NCBI GenBank assembly: GCA_004835665.1
Contig: RBKR01000004.1
Span: forward strand, 1,984,001 to 2,048,000
Direction: 5' to 3'
DNA from: Phoma sp. XZ068
Lineage: Eukaryota > Ascomycota > Dothideomycetes > Pleosporales > Didymellaceae
DNA: 64,000 bases
Part shown: piece by piece, positions 36,946 to 48,631 of the stretch
Layout: each line of letters opens with the position of its first letter
Position numbering within the stretch: position 1 is the first letter of the stretch
Program-made: the position numbers and the translations under genes
Notes under the pieces: model-generated
Seen by the model: only the letters and a program-made list of their open reading frames with translations
Databases searched by the model: none
What the model was told of the DNA's origin: nothing

Positions 36946-39900
36946 TTAAATAAACCTCTTTATTGCGGATGCAAGTTCGATTAACTGCAGAGTTGTTAGC
37001 GGTCAGACTCCATTTAAGCTTGACAGTGCTGCTTGCCTCGCCCCTACCCTTCATAAGGGTAAAGTGGTTGCCTTCTAAAGTGATTGTCTCTATTTCAGAA
37101 TTTGTTAGTAGTTTTTCCCACCCGTTTGGCCCAAAATCGGTTCTATTGTTAAGCAGCCATTTCATGCTCTTGGACTCGTCACCCTTCATCTCCGGCCGTG
37201 GGCTATCGGGATACCTGCACACGCCATAACGAGCCCAAACTGCTAGTGTACGCGGGGACTGAGATCTTTGATTCTCAGGGAGGGGTGGGGGGTTGTATGC
37301 GGCGAGAGCTTTAATGCTAGCCTCGAAGTGTCCCAAAAGCCAGTCGGGAACCTTTGTCCCTTCATCGGTACCGATGAGTCCAACCTCGGCAAAGAAATGA
37401 TGTAAACGTGGTGGTAAAGGCTCTAATGCAACAGGATTAGGAGAGTCAAGCAGGAAAAGCGACTCGACTCGTTCCCCAAGTGCCACCAGTTGTAGTGTCA
37501 TTTCATAAGTGACAACACCGCCAGCCGAACACCCACCAAGGTGATAAGGTCCGATTGGCTGCCTGCGACGAACCTCTTCCAAGTATTGAGACGCAATACC
37601 AGGAATCCCGTTCGTAAACAGTGAGGGATTCTTCATGTACGGCGAGTTCATGCCGTACACCGCAACAGATGAGTCAATCGCCGGAATGCTGGCATACGAA
37701 GTGGCAGATCCGGAACCATCAGGAATCAAGAAGAGAACTTTCGTCGCAGTGCCCGGTCTCCCTTGCAACAATGTTGAGACTGCCCGCGGCAAGGGTTTTC
37801 CTGGTTGAGAAATCTCGTGTTGCGAGCGACCCGTGCCGCTGTAAGCCGCCTTCGTGATCTTCGTTCTTTCAAGCGGCTCCAATGCGATAGGGTAAAGATA
37901 CTTCTCAATCTCATCGATGGAGTTGTAGTTCTGGAAGAAATCTGAGGGCAAATCTAATTCCGTCGTTTCCCGGATGATGCCAAGGATACATATACTCATT
38001 AGTGAGTCCATCCCTAAGGAAAGCAGGTCGTTGCTTCCAATCACTTCTTCAATCGCAATATCCATTTGTTCTGAGATAGTTTCTCTGAAGAGGCTTAGCA
38101 GTTTGGCATCGGAGGACTTCTCTTTGATCGCATGAATTGACGCAGATTTCTTATTGCCAGCCTTTGTGAAGATATAATCTTCATCGTCAGTTAACGAGGA
38201 GGGAGATGTTGCGCCAGTAGATATTGACCTAGTTGACGTTGACGACGATGAAATGACATCGCCCCCATAGGTCCCCTCCAGATATTTTCGGAAATCACCG
38301 ACCGTCTCGCATTCCACGAAAACAGTTCCAGGCAGGTCGAGGTTAAGGGTTTCTCGGAGTTTACCAAGAATTTGAAGCGAAAGCAAGGAGTCAATACCCA
38401 AATCTGCAAAGGTGCAATCATCTTGAAGCTCTGAGAGTGGCAACTTAGACTCTAATGATACGATGTCCATCACCAACGAAGACGGCCTGGTGGGGTCGGA
38501 TCTATCTCTCACTGCTGTTGTAGGTTTTTTAGATACACTTCGAGTGACGCCTTCGGAGGAAACTGGTTTCCTGTCAACTAAAGGCCGTAATGTAGCACTA
38601 AACGGAGATGGCTGTGGTGGCAGGAAGGTGTTCAGGACCGTACGTGGGATACGCTGGAATTTGAGCCCCACACACATGGCTACAATGACGTCCTTCTCGA
38701 ACACGTATACATCTCCTGCCATAATGTTGTTCTCGCCAGTTGCTTGCATCTTGACATATGAGTGGTAGGTTTTGTCATGCTGGAGTGGTACAGCAAATCT
38801 TAAAGCTTTCCATCCATGTGAGATGTAAACGAATCGTTTCGTATCGACTCCACTGCCACCGTTCAAAATGAAGCCTGCCAGATGCATGAGGCTATCAATC
38901 CAGTACGGACTGCGGAAGAAGTCCCCGTCTTTGCTTTGAGTTTGGAAGACAACTCGAGAAGTGGCTTCAAAGTTGGCTCCATCGATGGTTACTTCCTCCA
39001 TGCCTTGGTACGGTGATTTGTAGTCGACCAAAGAGGAGAAAAGTCTGTAGAGAAGTGCGCGAGACATTTTGTCTGCTTGGTTTGTCTTCAATCGCTCATT
39101 CAGCGTATTAATGCGGCCTTCAATGAGATACGCAATACTGTTCCAGCGAGTTTTCCATACGGTGGTATCTTCGAATGTAACAACGCACGTGGCGTGCAAG
39201 GTTGACTTGTTGGAGACGTTGTCAATGGTTTGGTAACGGATTTTGACTTTTCCCTCACGCAGATCGGCTTCTAATCTGACCTCCAAAACACGAGTCTCAG
39301 TGTCAGTGTCTTTGATAATCAGCGGCTGGAAGACTTCCATATCTTCGCAGCTGACACCTTTCGCAGGTCTATCAGGGTTCATCTGTCTATAGACATAGTC
39401 ACCGAGTGTCAAAGCTATATCAGCGTAGATAGACTATGCATAGTTAGTCTCATTTGTTAAATCAGCTTGTGGTCCAACTTACCGATGAGAAGAGGCTCGT
39501 GTTATTAACTTGGTGGCCCTGCACGGCGGCCCGCAAAATTGGATCAGTAAGATCGGATTGGGCCGTGACAGTTCCTTTGCCATTTTTATAGTTTTCTGAT
39601 GTGATCCTGTGTACCGAAGACGTAGATACTTTACTCTGGGCAAGAGACGGGGTACCCTCGACTACCTTAACACTCCGAGGCTCTACTTTGTGTAAACACC
39701 AGTCGTTGATGTAGTCGATCCAGTAATTCTTGTTGTCAAAACTATAAGGCGGCAGGTCGAGAAGGGTGTGAGAGGACTCAAAGTCGTGGTGAAACTCACG
39801 GAAGTCAATGGCTGCTCCTGCGCAATGCAAAGAGCAAATCGTGTTTGAAAGACTCTTCGAAGGGTCCTCGCCTTTGATCAACGAAGCAACTGTGAAGACT

Positions 39901-40199
39901 ACTGGCGAAAGAGTGTTCTTAACCATCTTCGAGCAGATAGGATGTGGCCCAAGCTCGACAAAGATCGACTTTGCGGTGATGTGACCTTGCAACTCGCCAG
40001 CCTTTAGTGCCTGAACAAAGTTCACAGGCTCTCTAGCGTGCCTACGAAGATATGACGCACTGAAAACACCTTCGGAATCCACAGCATCCCCGAGCAGTGG
40101 CGAGAGGATAGGTATTTTTGGTTTTCCAAATATGACTTTGCTGGCAATGCTCTCAAAAGGTGAAAGAATCGGATCAACCTGCGCGGGAGAGTAGAGATT
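36946..40199 (-). pseudogene. 5'-truncated non-reducing polyketide synthase: end of MAT, PT, two ACPs, thioesterase
   Basis: Exons about 40199-39483, 39433-37037 and 36984-36946. In order: the last part of a malonyl-CoA acyltransferase domain (IFVELGPHPICSKM), the product-template domain (DLPPYSFDNKNYW start, later SSSIYADIALTLGDYVYRQM), two acyl-carrier domains with phosphopantetheine serines (DLGIDSLLSL and SLGMDSLMS), and a thioesterase with the nucleophile motif LGGCSAGG and a final GNHFT histidine. The last intron is GC-AG (GAG|GCAAGC...CTGCAG) and restores the ending LIELASAIKRFI. SAT, KS and most of MAT are missing: homology stops near 40190, and no coding continues upstream. Family membership is with wA/melanin-type NR-PKSs; without a ketosynthase it cannot make polyketide. 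All visible downstream domains are intact, so loss may be recent. Confidence 0.85.
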
Positions 40200-40639
40200 G
40201 CAGCGGCAGACGAGATGGCTGCAACAGCAGTGAGAAACTTAATAAGCTGCATCGTGCGCATGTGAAAGGGTGATGACAGTATAAGCTTAATCTTTAAGCA
40301 AGCCCAAATAGAAAATTTCTTCAAAGAATGTGTTGATGACTAGGATGTCTTTTTTTTGGGGGGAAGAAGCAGGATTAAGTACTTTGGTTCGGGCGACCGT
40401 AGCTCCTCTCACAAACGGATCCGACAAGACACAGCGCTTTATTTTTCTATGCAACACCTTATTATCCCAAACCGGTCTTTGCGATGCTGCGAGCAGCACG
40501 TGATGTGACAGGAGGTTGTTATCAATGTTTGCGATTACAGTGTAGTGCTTCTGGCAGAGTACCACGGCACAACATCGTAGTGGCTCCCCACCTTTGCAGA
40601 GGCGGATTTTCACGATCATTGATTGGTTAGTTTGATGGT

Positions 40640-42172
40640 TCATTGCCTATGTCCTACTCGAATTGGAGAGCTCAAGCGTGAGCACAAGAGGTCCGTAGAT
40701 AGCACAATTTGCCGCACGCCTCTCACAAAGTTGTTTCATGTCACAAATACAATCTCTAAATGATATGTATGTCTCACCGATATCGAGTAGAGTCTTTGCC
40801 TCCATCGAGTGCAGCTACTGGAGTAGGTCGACGCAAACACTATCGTTCCGCATTGTCGTCGGCACCCTATTCACGTATCATTGTCGTTCCGATTGTTTTG
40901 CAGCCTCTGGGCCTGGACCTGCATGTGTATTAAAAAAAGCGGGTACTTTGAAAGTACCTGGCCTAGTATGGCAGCCTGAACACGAATTGTATAGCGGTGT
41001 TTCAAGCACCAACAGAATATTTTCAAGTCACTACTCTCCATTCTTCTCGGACATGTTCGGAAGACTTATCTGTATCAGCACGTCCTCAATTTCATGCTGT
41101 CGCTTTGTGGAGCATGAGCCACCATGTATGATATTGCTAAGAACGAGACTTGGGGTAAACGTTACCAGTACGAGATGTAAGAAGCAGCCTTCAGGTATGT
41201 CTCGACTGGCTTTGCTGCAAAAGTACTATACAACCCTAATGTAAGAGCTGCATCGGTATTACGTGTTGCATTTCACAGTCGCAGAAAGAAATAATGTATC
41301 ACGTACATGTGATAATGTAGATCGGATACAAGAACTTGTAGCGTATAGGCATCGAACAGGCTGTAAGTCAGACTAAGCAAGGAGAAGAAATTATGGTGGT
41401 GCAAATTAACTTCGGAGATAGTAAAGAGTTTCTAGGAGTAGAAATTATAAGGGATAGAAAGAATAAATCCTTAATAATAATATAAAGAAACTTTATAAAT
41501 AAAATACTTACTATCATGGTAGAGATACTAAATCATCACACAAGCAATCATACGATGATACGGCTATTCTGATCTAGGTGTTTCTACATCAGTGGCTTGG
41601 ACCATGCTCTTGTGGTATTGACTCCGCCAAACTATGTCAGGGTGAGTATGTTGCATAAAACGTGACACGTAAAGATCATGAAATACTCAGACACGCTGGT
41701 AAAAGAGTCTAGCTGGTTTGCTTTTGCATTTCGTCATAGTTTGAATGCTCGTTCTGGCGATGATTTAGACCTAGTCCTCATTCTGTATTCTTGCACGATT
41801 ATGTCTTAGATAACTTTGCCTTGAATGCCAGTAAAACAGTATATACGCATGGGTTGGATATCTCAAGTATATAAAGCCAATACAGGGCCCCTTACAAGTC
41901 ATTGTGGAGTGGTACTATCCCTGCTAACCTTTGACAACTTGAAGAACATACGAATTGCGTCTCCGAACTTGATTCAAGAATCTGCGGCGTCAGAGAATCA
42001 GGATGCACCTGTTCGCTATTGTCGCAATCTCTCTGATTACTTCGGTCATTGCAAGGCCTTTACTGATCGAAGATGTGAAAGTATACTACGTTCGAACAAT
42101 CATCCATTCTTTAAAACGCAATGACTTAGTGTTAGATGGCTACAGTACTGATCAGGAATTGCGAATACTCAC
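40640..42172. other. AT-rich, transposon-debris region upstream of the PKS remnant
   Basis: AT-rich sequence with no intact gene. It contains a copia reverse-transcriptase scrap (listed separately). Open frames such as 40738-41244 on the plus strand carry no recognisable domain and are not called. Confidence 0.5.
41393..41515 (+). mobile_element. Ty1/copia retrotransposon fragment (reverse transcriptase), degenerate
   Basis: A plus-strand frame starting at 41393 reads MVVQINFGDSKEFLGVEIIR, then DRKNKSLIII, a stop (TAA), and RNFINKIL. This is the copia-type reverse transcriptase stretch after the YVDD box, usually FLGIEI(x)RDRxxxxLxLSQxxYIxKIL. The stop falls where a glutamine codon (CAA or CAG) is normal, as a C-to-T change would produce. 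No terminal repeats or other pol domains were found around it, and surrounding sequence is very AT-rich. Confidence 0.55.
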
Positions 42173-42262
42173 TTCGTTGATGTCTTTGCCTTCAAGCTCG
42201 GATATAAGCTTGTTGAGGCGCTCATCTTCGGTCTCCATATCAGTGGCGCCAAGGATGGACTT
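42173..42262 (-). pseudogene. Orphan exon of 60S acidic ribosomal protein P2
   Basis: On the minus strand a 90-bp segment, preceded by an acceptor-like GATAG and followed by a consensus donor GTGAGT, encodes 30 uninterrupted residues: KSILGATDMETEDERLNKLI followed by SELEGKDINE. This is the helical core of the ribosomal stalk protein P2 (cf. the family's DRLNKLISELEGKDINELIAEG). The flanking exons (the MKYLAAYLLL start and the alanine-rich hinge with the acidic GFGLFD end) are not found in the adjacent sequence on either side, so this is a duplicated fragment, not the gene. Identification relies on remembered family sequence. Confidence 0.7.
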
Positions 42263-42837
42263 CTATCCTGTTTAGCTCATCTCTGCGGCCTCTGAAAAGC
42301 TCGCCTCCGTCGCCCCCGGCTCCGAACCCTGACGCTTTTCACTCAAATTGGTTCATTCTACACCAAAAAGACTTCCTTTGTGGGACTAGTTCTGTTCTAG
42401 ATAATTCCAGCTGTCTGTTTTATGGAGTTTTTTCGGGTTTCAGCTCGGCCGGACACACAAGGTGCCAGTCAGTACAATATCACATCTAAACGGTCTATGG
42501 AACATGATTTATTTATCCTCAAATAACGAAATGATTAATCTCCTTCCGCTGACTGAAGAGTTTAATCCGGTGCAATGGTCCGTCCATTGCTCAGTGTCAC
42601 GCCTTACGCTCTTATACAGCACGATTATTGTTGCATCATGTTCACGACAGCGCCTGGCTTGCGACAATAAGGCTAAAGAGAAAGTTAAGGCTCATAAAAA
42701 GAGGGTATATAAATAGCCAGTAAACCATACAATGGCAAGTTTGCGAGGGACTAGTGTAAGAAATGGAGGAGTCTGCCGCTATGTTGCTGAAGATACTTAC
42801 CCTTTCCCTATACACTCTTTTCCCAATTGTTGAACAT

Positions 42838-44820
42838 CTACGAGCTCTGATTGACAGTGGTAGGGACAATATCCTCATGCTGCACGCTCCTCTTCCTCTC
42901 TTGACTCGCGCCGATCTCAGTGAGAGACATATGGCGCTGGGTACTCTCATCGAAGTCCGCGAAGGTCACTTTAGGGATGAAGGACTTGGACTGCCAGGCC
43001 TTGCTGATGGTACCATAGAGTTCATCGACTTGCTCAAGGGATAGACCCTTAGTCTCGTAGATCATGAACCAACTGCAAACGTTAGCGGCTGCGACATCTA
43101 GCTCTACACACGACCGGAACTTACACAAAAGCAATACAAACAAAGCAGAACGAGCCCCAAATGAAGAACACTTTTGACTGAAGATTTGCATGGTCCTCAT
43201 CGACCATATAAGGTGTGCTGTACGCAATTGCCCAATTGAGTAACCAGTTGCTGGCTGTAGTCATAGATAGAGACTTGGCTCGTGTCTTCAGGGGGAACAA
43301 TTCACCCGTCACGACCCAAGCGACAGGGCCCCAGGAACAGGCAAAGAAAAAGATGTATATGCAGACAAAGGCGATAGCGGCGCGCTGTGCTGGCAGATCT
43401 GTGGTACCGGCTACAGTTCCAGTGATAGCTACGATGTATTGACAGACGCACATCCCAATAGCTCCGAAAAGCAGGAGATTGCGGCGGCCAAGCTTTTCCA
43501 CCATCCATAGACCTGGAAAGGTGGACGCAACATTGACGGAGTTCGTGATGACCTGGATGATGAATGGGTTTTGGAAACCTGCGTTCTGAAAGTATTGTGT
43601 TCCGTAGTAGACTGGCTGAAGTTAGATAGGAACTAGGAACCGACCAAAAGAACACTCACAGATGAAGTTGACACCCGTAAGCTGCTGCAGCGCCTGGAGA
43701 AGACATCCGGTCAAAACGCGCTTGCCCAAAGTTCCCTTAAAACACTCAATGTAGGAGGACTTCCCGAGGCTCATTTCGTACAGATGATTAGCCTGGACTT
43801 CGTTCAGCTCCTCAATGACTGCGGGATGGTCCACTGAGAGGCGTCGAAGCTTGGCTAAGCTATGTGCGGCTTTGTCATATTTGCTCATCTTGATCAGGTA
43901 GCGTGGGGTCTCGGGCAGGAAGAGAAGACTGCACACTATTGTTAGCTGGCTCGCAATGCGGCACTGAGCGACTTCGTACCCAACAACAAGAATGGTGGAC
44001 CACAAAAATTGCACCGCGATCGGAATACGGTACGAACCCGAGTCGTTACGATTCTTGGTTGAATTGTTCACAATAGCTGCCAAAAACAGACCGATTGTGA
44101 TGGCAAGCTGATAAGCTCCTACAATCGTCCCTCGAATCCACTTGGGGGCGGTCTCTGATTGATACATAGGGACTAGAACACGTTTAGTGATGCACTCCTG
44201 TCAAGCCTCCTGGTGACGCGTTGCCATGAGTGATTCGGCGCTTCCGGCTGTTATCGGCCACAAACATTGACCCTAAGATTTTCAAAATGGATTGACTTAC
44301 TCAAAGCTGAAACTAGACCGACACCATAACCAGCGAAGAATCGACCGGCGATGAAGAGCGGTTGAGCGGTGGACGCGCACTGCAGAATGACTCCAAGATT
44401 GAAGACGAGTCCAACAGAGGCCATGAGACCGTAGCGGCGACCCATAATATCGCCAACAGGGGCGGCCGTAAGCGCACCAAAAAATGTACCGGCGGACAAG
44501 ATAGACACGATGAGAGAGTCTTGTGATGCCGTGATTTCGCCATCAGGCTCAGTTGAAAATTCCCGCTTCCAGTAGGGCATGGCAATGATACCGGAAATCG
44601 TGCCTGTGTCGTATCTACGGTACTAGTCGGCTGGCGCTCATTGAGTTTATAGTAAAAATACATAGTTACCCGAAGAGGACACCACCGAAGGCAACGAAAA
44701 GCCCAATAACAATAGCAGGCCTGGTAGTTGTCAACCATGGTACATTGCTAGAGAGAAAAATACATCTTACCATGCCTTGCCTGGCGTGTTTTCTGGCGGC
44801 TTCAGCATAAATTTACCCAT
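42838..44820 (-). CDS. MFS sugar transporter (hexose/quinate-type sugar porter)
   Basis: Seven exons on the minus strand: 44820-44771, 44720-44670, 44614-44301, 44172-43980, 43928-43660, 43611-43125 and 43072-42838, about 532 residues, all phases closing. Family motifs: GVLFGYDTGTISG in the first helix, GRRYG in loop 2-3, the QSETAPKWIRG motif after helix 4, PETPRYL after helix 6, QQLTGVNFIFYYG in helix 7, GRR(N)LLLFG in loop 8-9, and the ETKGLSLEQVDELY cytosolic motif after helix 12. One 51-bp intron (43979-43929) is a multiple of three and would be read through. It belongs to the sugar-porter family of plasma-membrane transporters; the sugar cannot be predicted. Confidence 0.93.
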
Positions 44821-46752
44821 TCTGTCGACTGTCTTTCACAGAATTGATAGAGGTATAAGATTAGTCACTCGGGATGCAAAAAAAAGTCTCGCCAAATGGA
44901 CGCATTATAGGTCTTTATTTAGAGACTCCCGTGCCCTAAGACTACCTTTAAGCTCAAGCTCGCGAATGCTAATCCTTGCTGATATACCAAGAGTCGCTGG
45001 GTCGTGTGATCTAAAGGCGGCAATGCCTAGATTCGGAGTTTTGTCAAGGTTTCACCACCGGAGTTAGCAAGCCATGGGTGGCATCGCGAGGGTGTGTTAT
45101 AATTGGGTGCAAGAAAGAATCAGCAAAAGGGAAGGGTTATTGGCAAAGCCAAACAAAGACAGACCTAAGAACCTGAAATCGATTGACTATAGAACGCAGT
45201 CAAGCGAGCTTAGCGCGTAAGAGGTGCAAGACCTTGTACTTCTTAGGCTAGTGGCAGTCTCAATAGACACGTCAGCTAAGGCGTATTGAAGTGTTGATTG
45301 GATACTTGGTAAAGTTGGTAACGGGGAGCTATCCAACGAAGGTAGTTTGCGGGGTCATACTTGATTACTAAAAATCACTTGAGCCAACTGCGGGCAAGAC
45401 TAAAGTGTGACACATCAAGGTAAAACACGGTAAACACGAGAATACAGAGAGAAACTTATGCAAAATGTCAGCGTTCCGCAATCCATTGCCATGATATGTG
45501 ATTATGGCTATACTTCATGTTCGCCAAGCTAATGTCTGGCCAATAAGTTAAGCCAGTGATTATGGTAAGTTCAACCTGCTTTCCGTCGACGAATCATTCT
45601 TAGGGCATTTTTCGTTATCCAAGGGGTCCTTTCACATTTGATGTATCCCAACCCCGGCAAAGGAATTGCCACGCGAGCGCTTTAATCAGGTGATGTGCCT
45701 GCCAATTGCGTCAGCAACTCATGGCTGTTGTGCAAACGAACGAATTGGAGGCCATTCACTATTCCGAACCATGGTCGACCTACTTCTCATTGGGAATTGC
45801 ACTCCGGATCCTGGGTTTCTATTACGATCCCGCTCGCCGTACCGTTCGCTTAGTTCAGCCTATGAGCGAGTAACATCGAGGTCAAGGTCAGGAGACGTGC
45901 CTGAGTCCACCTTAGGAAACTTTCAATTGGTATAGGATGCACGCGAAAACATTGGCAATGTCTTTCTATTGGAATTCTGTTCATTCTTATGTTCTTACAA
46001 CACAGCTTTGAGGTCGTATGCTTCGTTTCTTCTGTCCTTCCCAAGCTAATGCCAATCAAAGAGCTCTACAACACCTTTCGTGTGCAGACCAGAACTGGTT
46101 GTTTCGAAGACGTAATGGATATGCAAGACATGACTGTTGCCGGGCAATGCCAACCAATACCGTCAATTTACAGGCATCCGGTTGACTATTGCTACCGATC
46201 GTTACTCTCGGCCTAGAGAATGGCAATACCTAGAAGCATAACATTGGTGAAGGGGCGTGAAAGAAGAGATTAATTTCAATTAGTCCTTTATGTGGACATT
46301 GTAAATCGGTAGGCATCAAAGGCATTAATAGTGCTGTGTGTTTTCTCAAATCTCTATCTCACCCAAACAGAGCTCATAATCGTTCCACGGTTGGCTATAT
46401 TTGCAGGCCAAGGTAGAAATTCTGAGGGGTGATTCGACGGAAGATTTGGAACTATACACTACATATTATCCCACAACCATTCGGCAAAGCTGTGGACATC
46501 AAGGGTCCTTGCGGGGTAGTTTCTGCTCGCTAAGCCTGTAAGAGAACGCCCTTCAGGCTACCTTCCGGTCCTTCCGCCTTAGAACCTAGACTGGTAAGAG
46601 CCCGCCTTAAAGCACTATACAAGAGTAATAGCATAATTGCTTAGATAAGTTATGTAGCTACTGTAAGTATAGTATAATCTTCAGATTATCTTGAAGGCAG
46701 TGTAATCTAGCTATGTATACTTTGGAAGGTTGATATCCTGCTATAATGAGGG
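44821..46752. other. Intergenic AT-rich region, no supported gene
   Basis: About 1.9 kb between the sugar transporter start and the 3' end of the Rtg2-type gene. The last 150 bp are very AT-rich. No domain, RNA gene or repeat was recognised. Confidence 0.4.
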
Positions 46753-48631
46753 CTATCCTATAATGTCACCCTCCCGTACTAATACGTCCACTGCCAGTCC
46801 CCAACCATGGCGTCCTCCAATCCAATTCTTGGGTTTTCCAACTTTCCTAATTACATGTAAATGATCTTGAATCGTCTCCTTTAGTTTCATTGGATCATTC
46901 GGCTTCTTTTGAATGAGAAACACTAGCTGAATCCCATTAACACTTCCACCACCAGTTGTTGTCCAACGAGCTAACAATCGAACCCTAGGCTTTGTATCAT
47001 CAACAAAGCCTGAAGGATAGAGCTGGCGAACCAAGAGCGCAACTTTACCAATGTAGCATGTCCACCATACATCCTTAGCCTCGAGAGTATCTCGCAAATA
47101 ACTCTTGAATCGCGTCTCTCGTGGCGGAAGCTCGCCTCCATAGCTTTCCTGGAGGATCAGTGCAAGCAGAGCGCGGCTAGAGTGGGATATACCGTGCGTG
47201 GAAGACAGTAATCCGGTACTCGTGCTATACAGAGCAGATGTGGATGATGACCCCTTCGACATAATAGAGTGGACGTAGAGAGTATTGGCAAGCGTCTCAA
47301 TGATGTCGACGCTTACCAAATCAGAGTACATTTTGGAATGTGCTCCATTATACTTTGGTATAGCATCAAGGAGAAGCGCGGCAATTTTACGTGCGGACGG
47401 TTTTGCATACGGCGTGGTGACCATAGTAAGTGGGTTCTGTTTGCGAATGCTTGGAGGAAGGGCCTGGAAAAGAATACCCTCTCTTACTCCTCCTTGACAG
47501 AAATGAGCTTCTTTTATTCCATGTGGCAATGCATTTGCGAGGACGTTGACCAAGAATGCTACAGCAGGAACCTGCTTACGTCGACGGTCCGAAACCCTGA
47601 AAATCGTTTTTGCGGCACGCGCAACATGTTTCAGTTTTTCCGTATCCGTAAAATCAGAGCTTGGGACCTTGAAGCCATTGATGATGGAGATTGGATAGTG
47701 GTGTTTTCCCGTCTGATTCTGGTACAACAGCAGGTACCCCCACCCGCGGAAACCGCCACCCGAAAGATACAACTTGAACCCGCCTTGTTCCTTCGCTCTT
47801 TTGATCATGTCTTTTGGAACTTCAAGGTCGGTGTATGCGTGGAGGAACTTCATATTCATTTCCTCACGTAATTTCTCCATCGCTCTATTCGCCTCATCGT
47901 GACTCTTTCCTTTTTTCAGCTTCTCCAGCTTCTGCGTCAGAGCCGCCGCTCCGTATGGAAAGCTGAATGCGCCTTTAGGACTCATTTTGATGACGCCTTC
48001 ATGCGATGTAAGCCACATGATCTGAAGACTCCCGCCTCCGAGGTCCATGGCAATTCCTTCCATTTCCGAGAAACTACTCGCTATGCCAAGCGCACCTATT
48101 TTCCCTTCGTCTTCCTTTGCCAAAAGCTCGACAGATATGCCAGTTGATTTACGGATCAACTCGAGAAATTCGGCGGAGTTGATAGCGGTTCGTGTGGCTT
48201 CAGTGGCTATAATGCGGATGGAAGATTTTGGGACGCCGAAATCTGCGCAGATGATTTGGAAGCGGAGCAGCCCGGCAATGACATCCTTCATGACGGAATC
48301 AGGAATCGGCACATGAGCGCCCGTCAAATGATCGAACTGAGCGTCGTATAGGCTTATGTCAAGACGATGAACGTGGAGGGTAGGAAGAACGCGAGTCGTA
48401 GGTGGGGTGAGGTCTGATATCGAGAACCTTATGCCATTGCTAGGTTTAGTCGGTCAAAGGTCAGTGACTGTCATGTAAGGGTCAAAAGAAAAATGGAGAT
48501 GTTATTTGCTACCTTCCCATGTCAACTACTGCCTGCAGATACTGTGGCTCGTCTTTGAGCTCGAGATAGAGATCGCCGGACGCATAGTCTTGTTGCCTTT
48601 CATGTTGGGGGAAGTGACAGCCACCACCCAT
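46753..48631 (-). CDS. Rtg2-like Ppx/GppA phosphatase-family protein
   Basis: Exons 48631-48513 and 48439-46753, intron 73 bp, phase 2, about 601 residues. The intron falls inside the first ATP-binding motif: exon 1 ends VVDMG and exon 2 continues SNGIRFSISDL. Further Ppx/GppA motifs follow: ATEATRTAINSAEFL, the DLGGGSLQ phosphate loop, and the LSGGGFRGWGYLL motif. The C-terminal part is the long extension seen in fungal retrograde-regulation protein 2 (Rtg2) homologues, which in yeast senses mitochondrial dysfunction and relays it to the Rtg1/Rtg3 factors. Whether the fungal protein hydrolyses polyphosphate is not known from sequence. The ORF is intact although both flanks are AT-rich and contain decayed genes. 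Confidence 0.9.

Noticed and set aside
37049..37051. Alternative GT donor (G|GTAGGG) for the last PKS intron
   Set aside because: It gives a non-homologous tail; the GC donor 12 bp downstream gives a typical thioesterase ending.
40738..41244. 168-codon plus-strand frame in AT-rich DNA
   Set aside because: Composition is erratic and no motif is recognisable on either strand; surrounding sequence is transposon debris.
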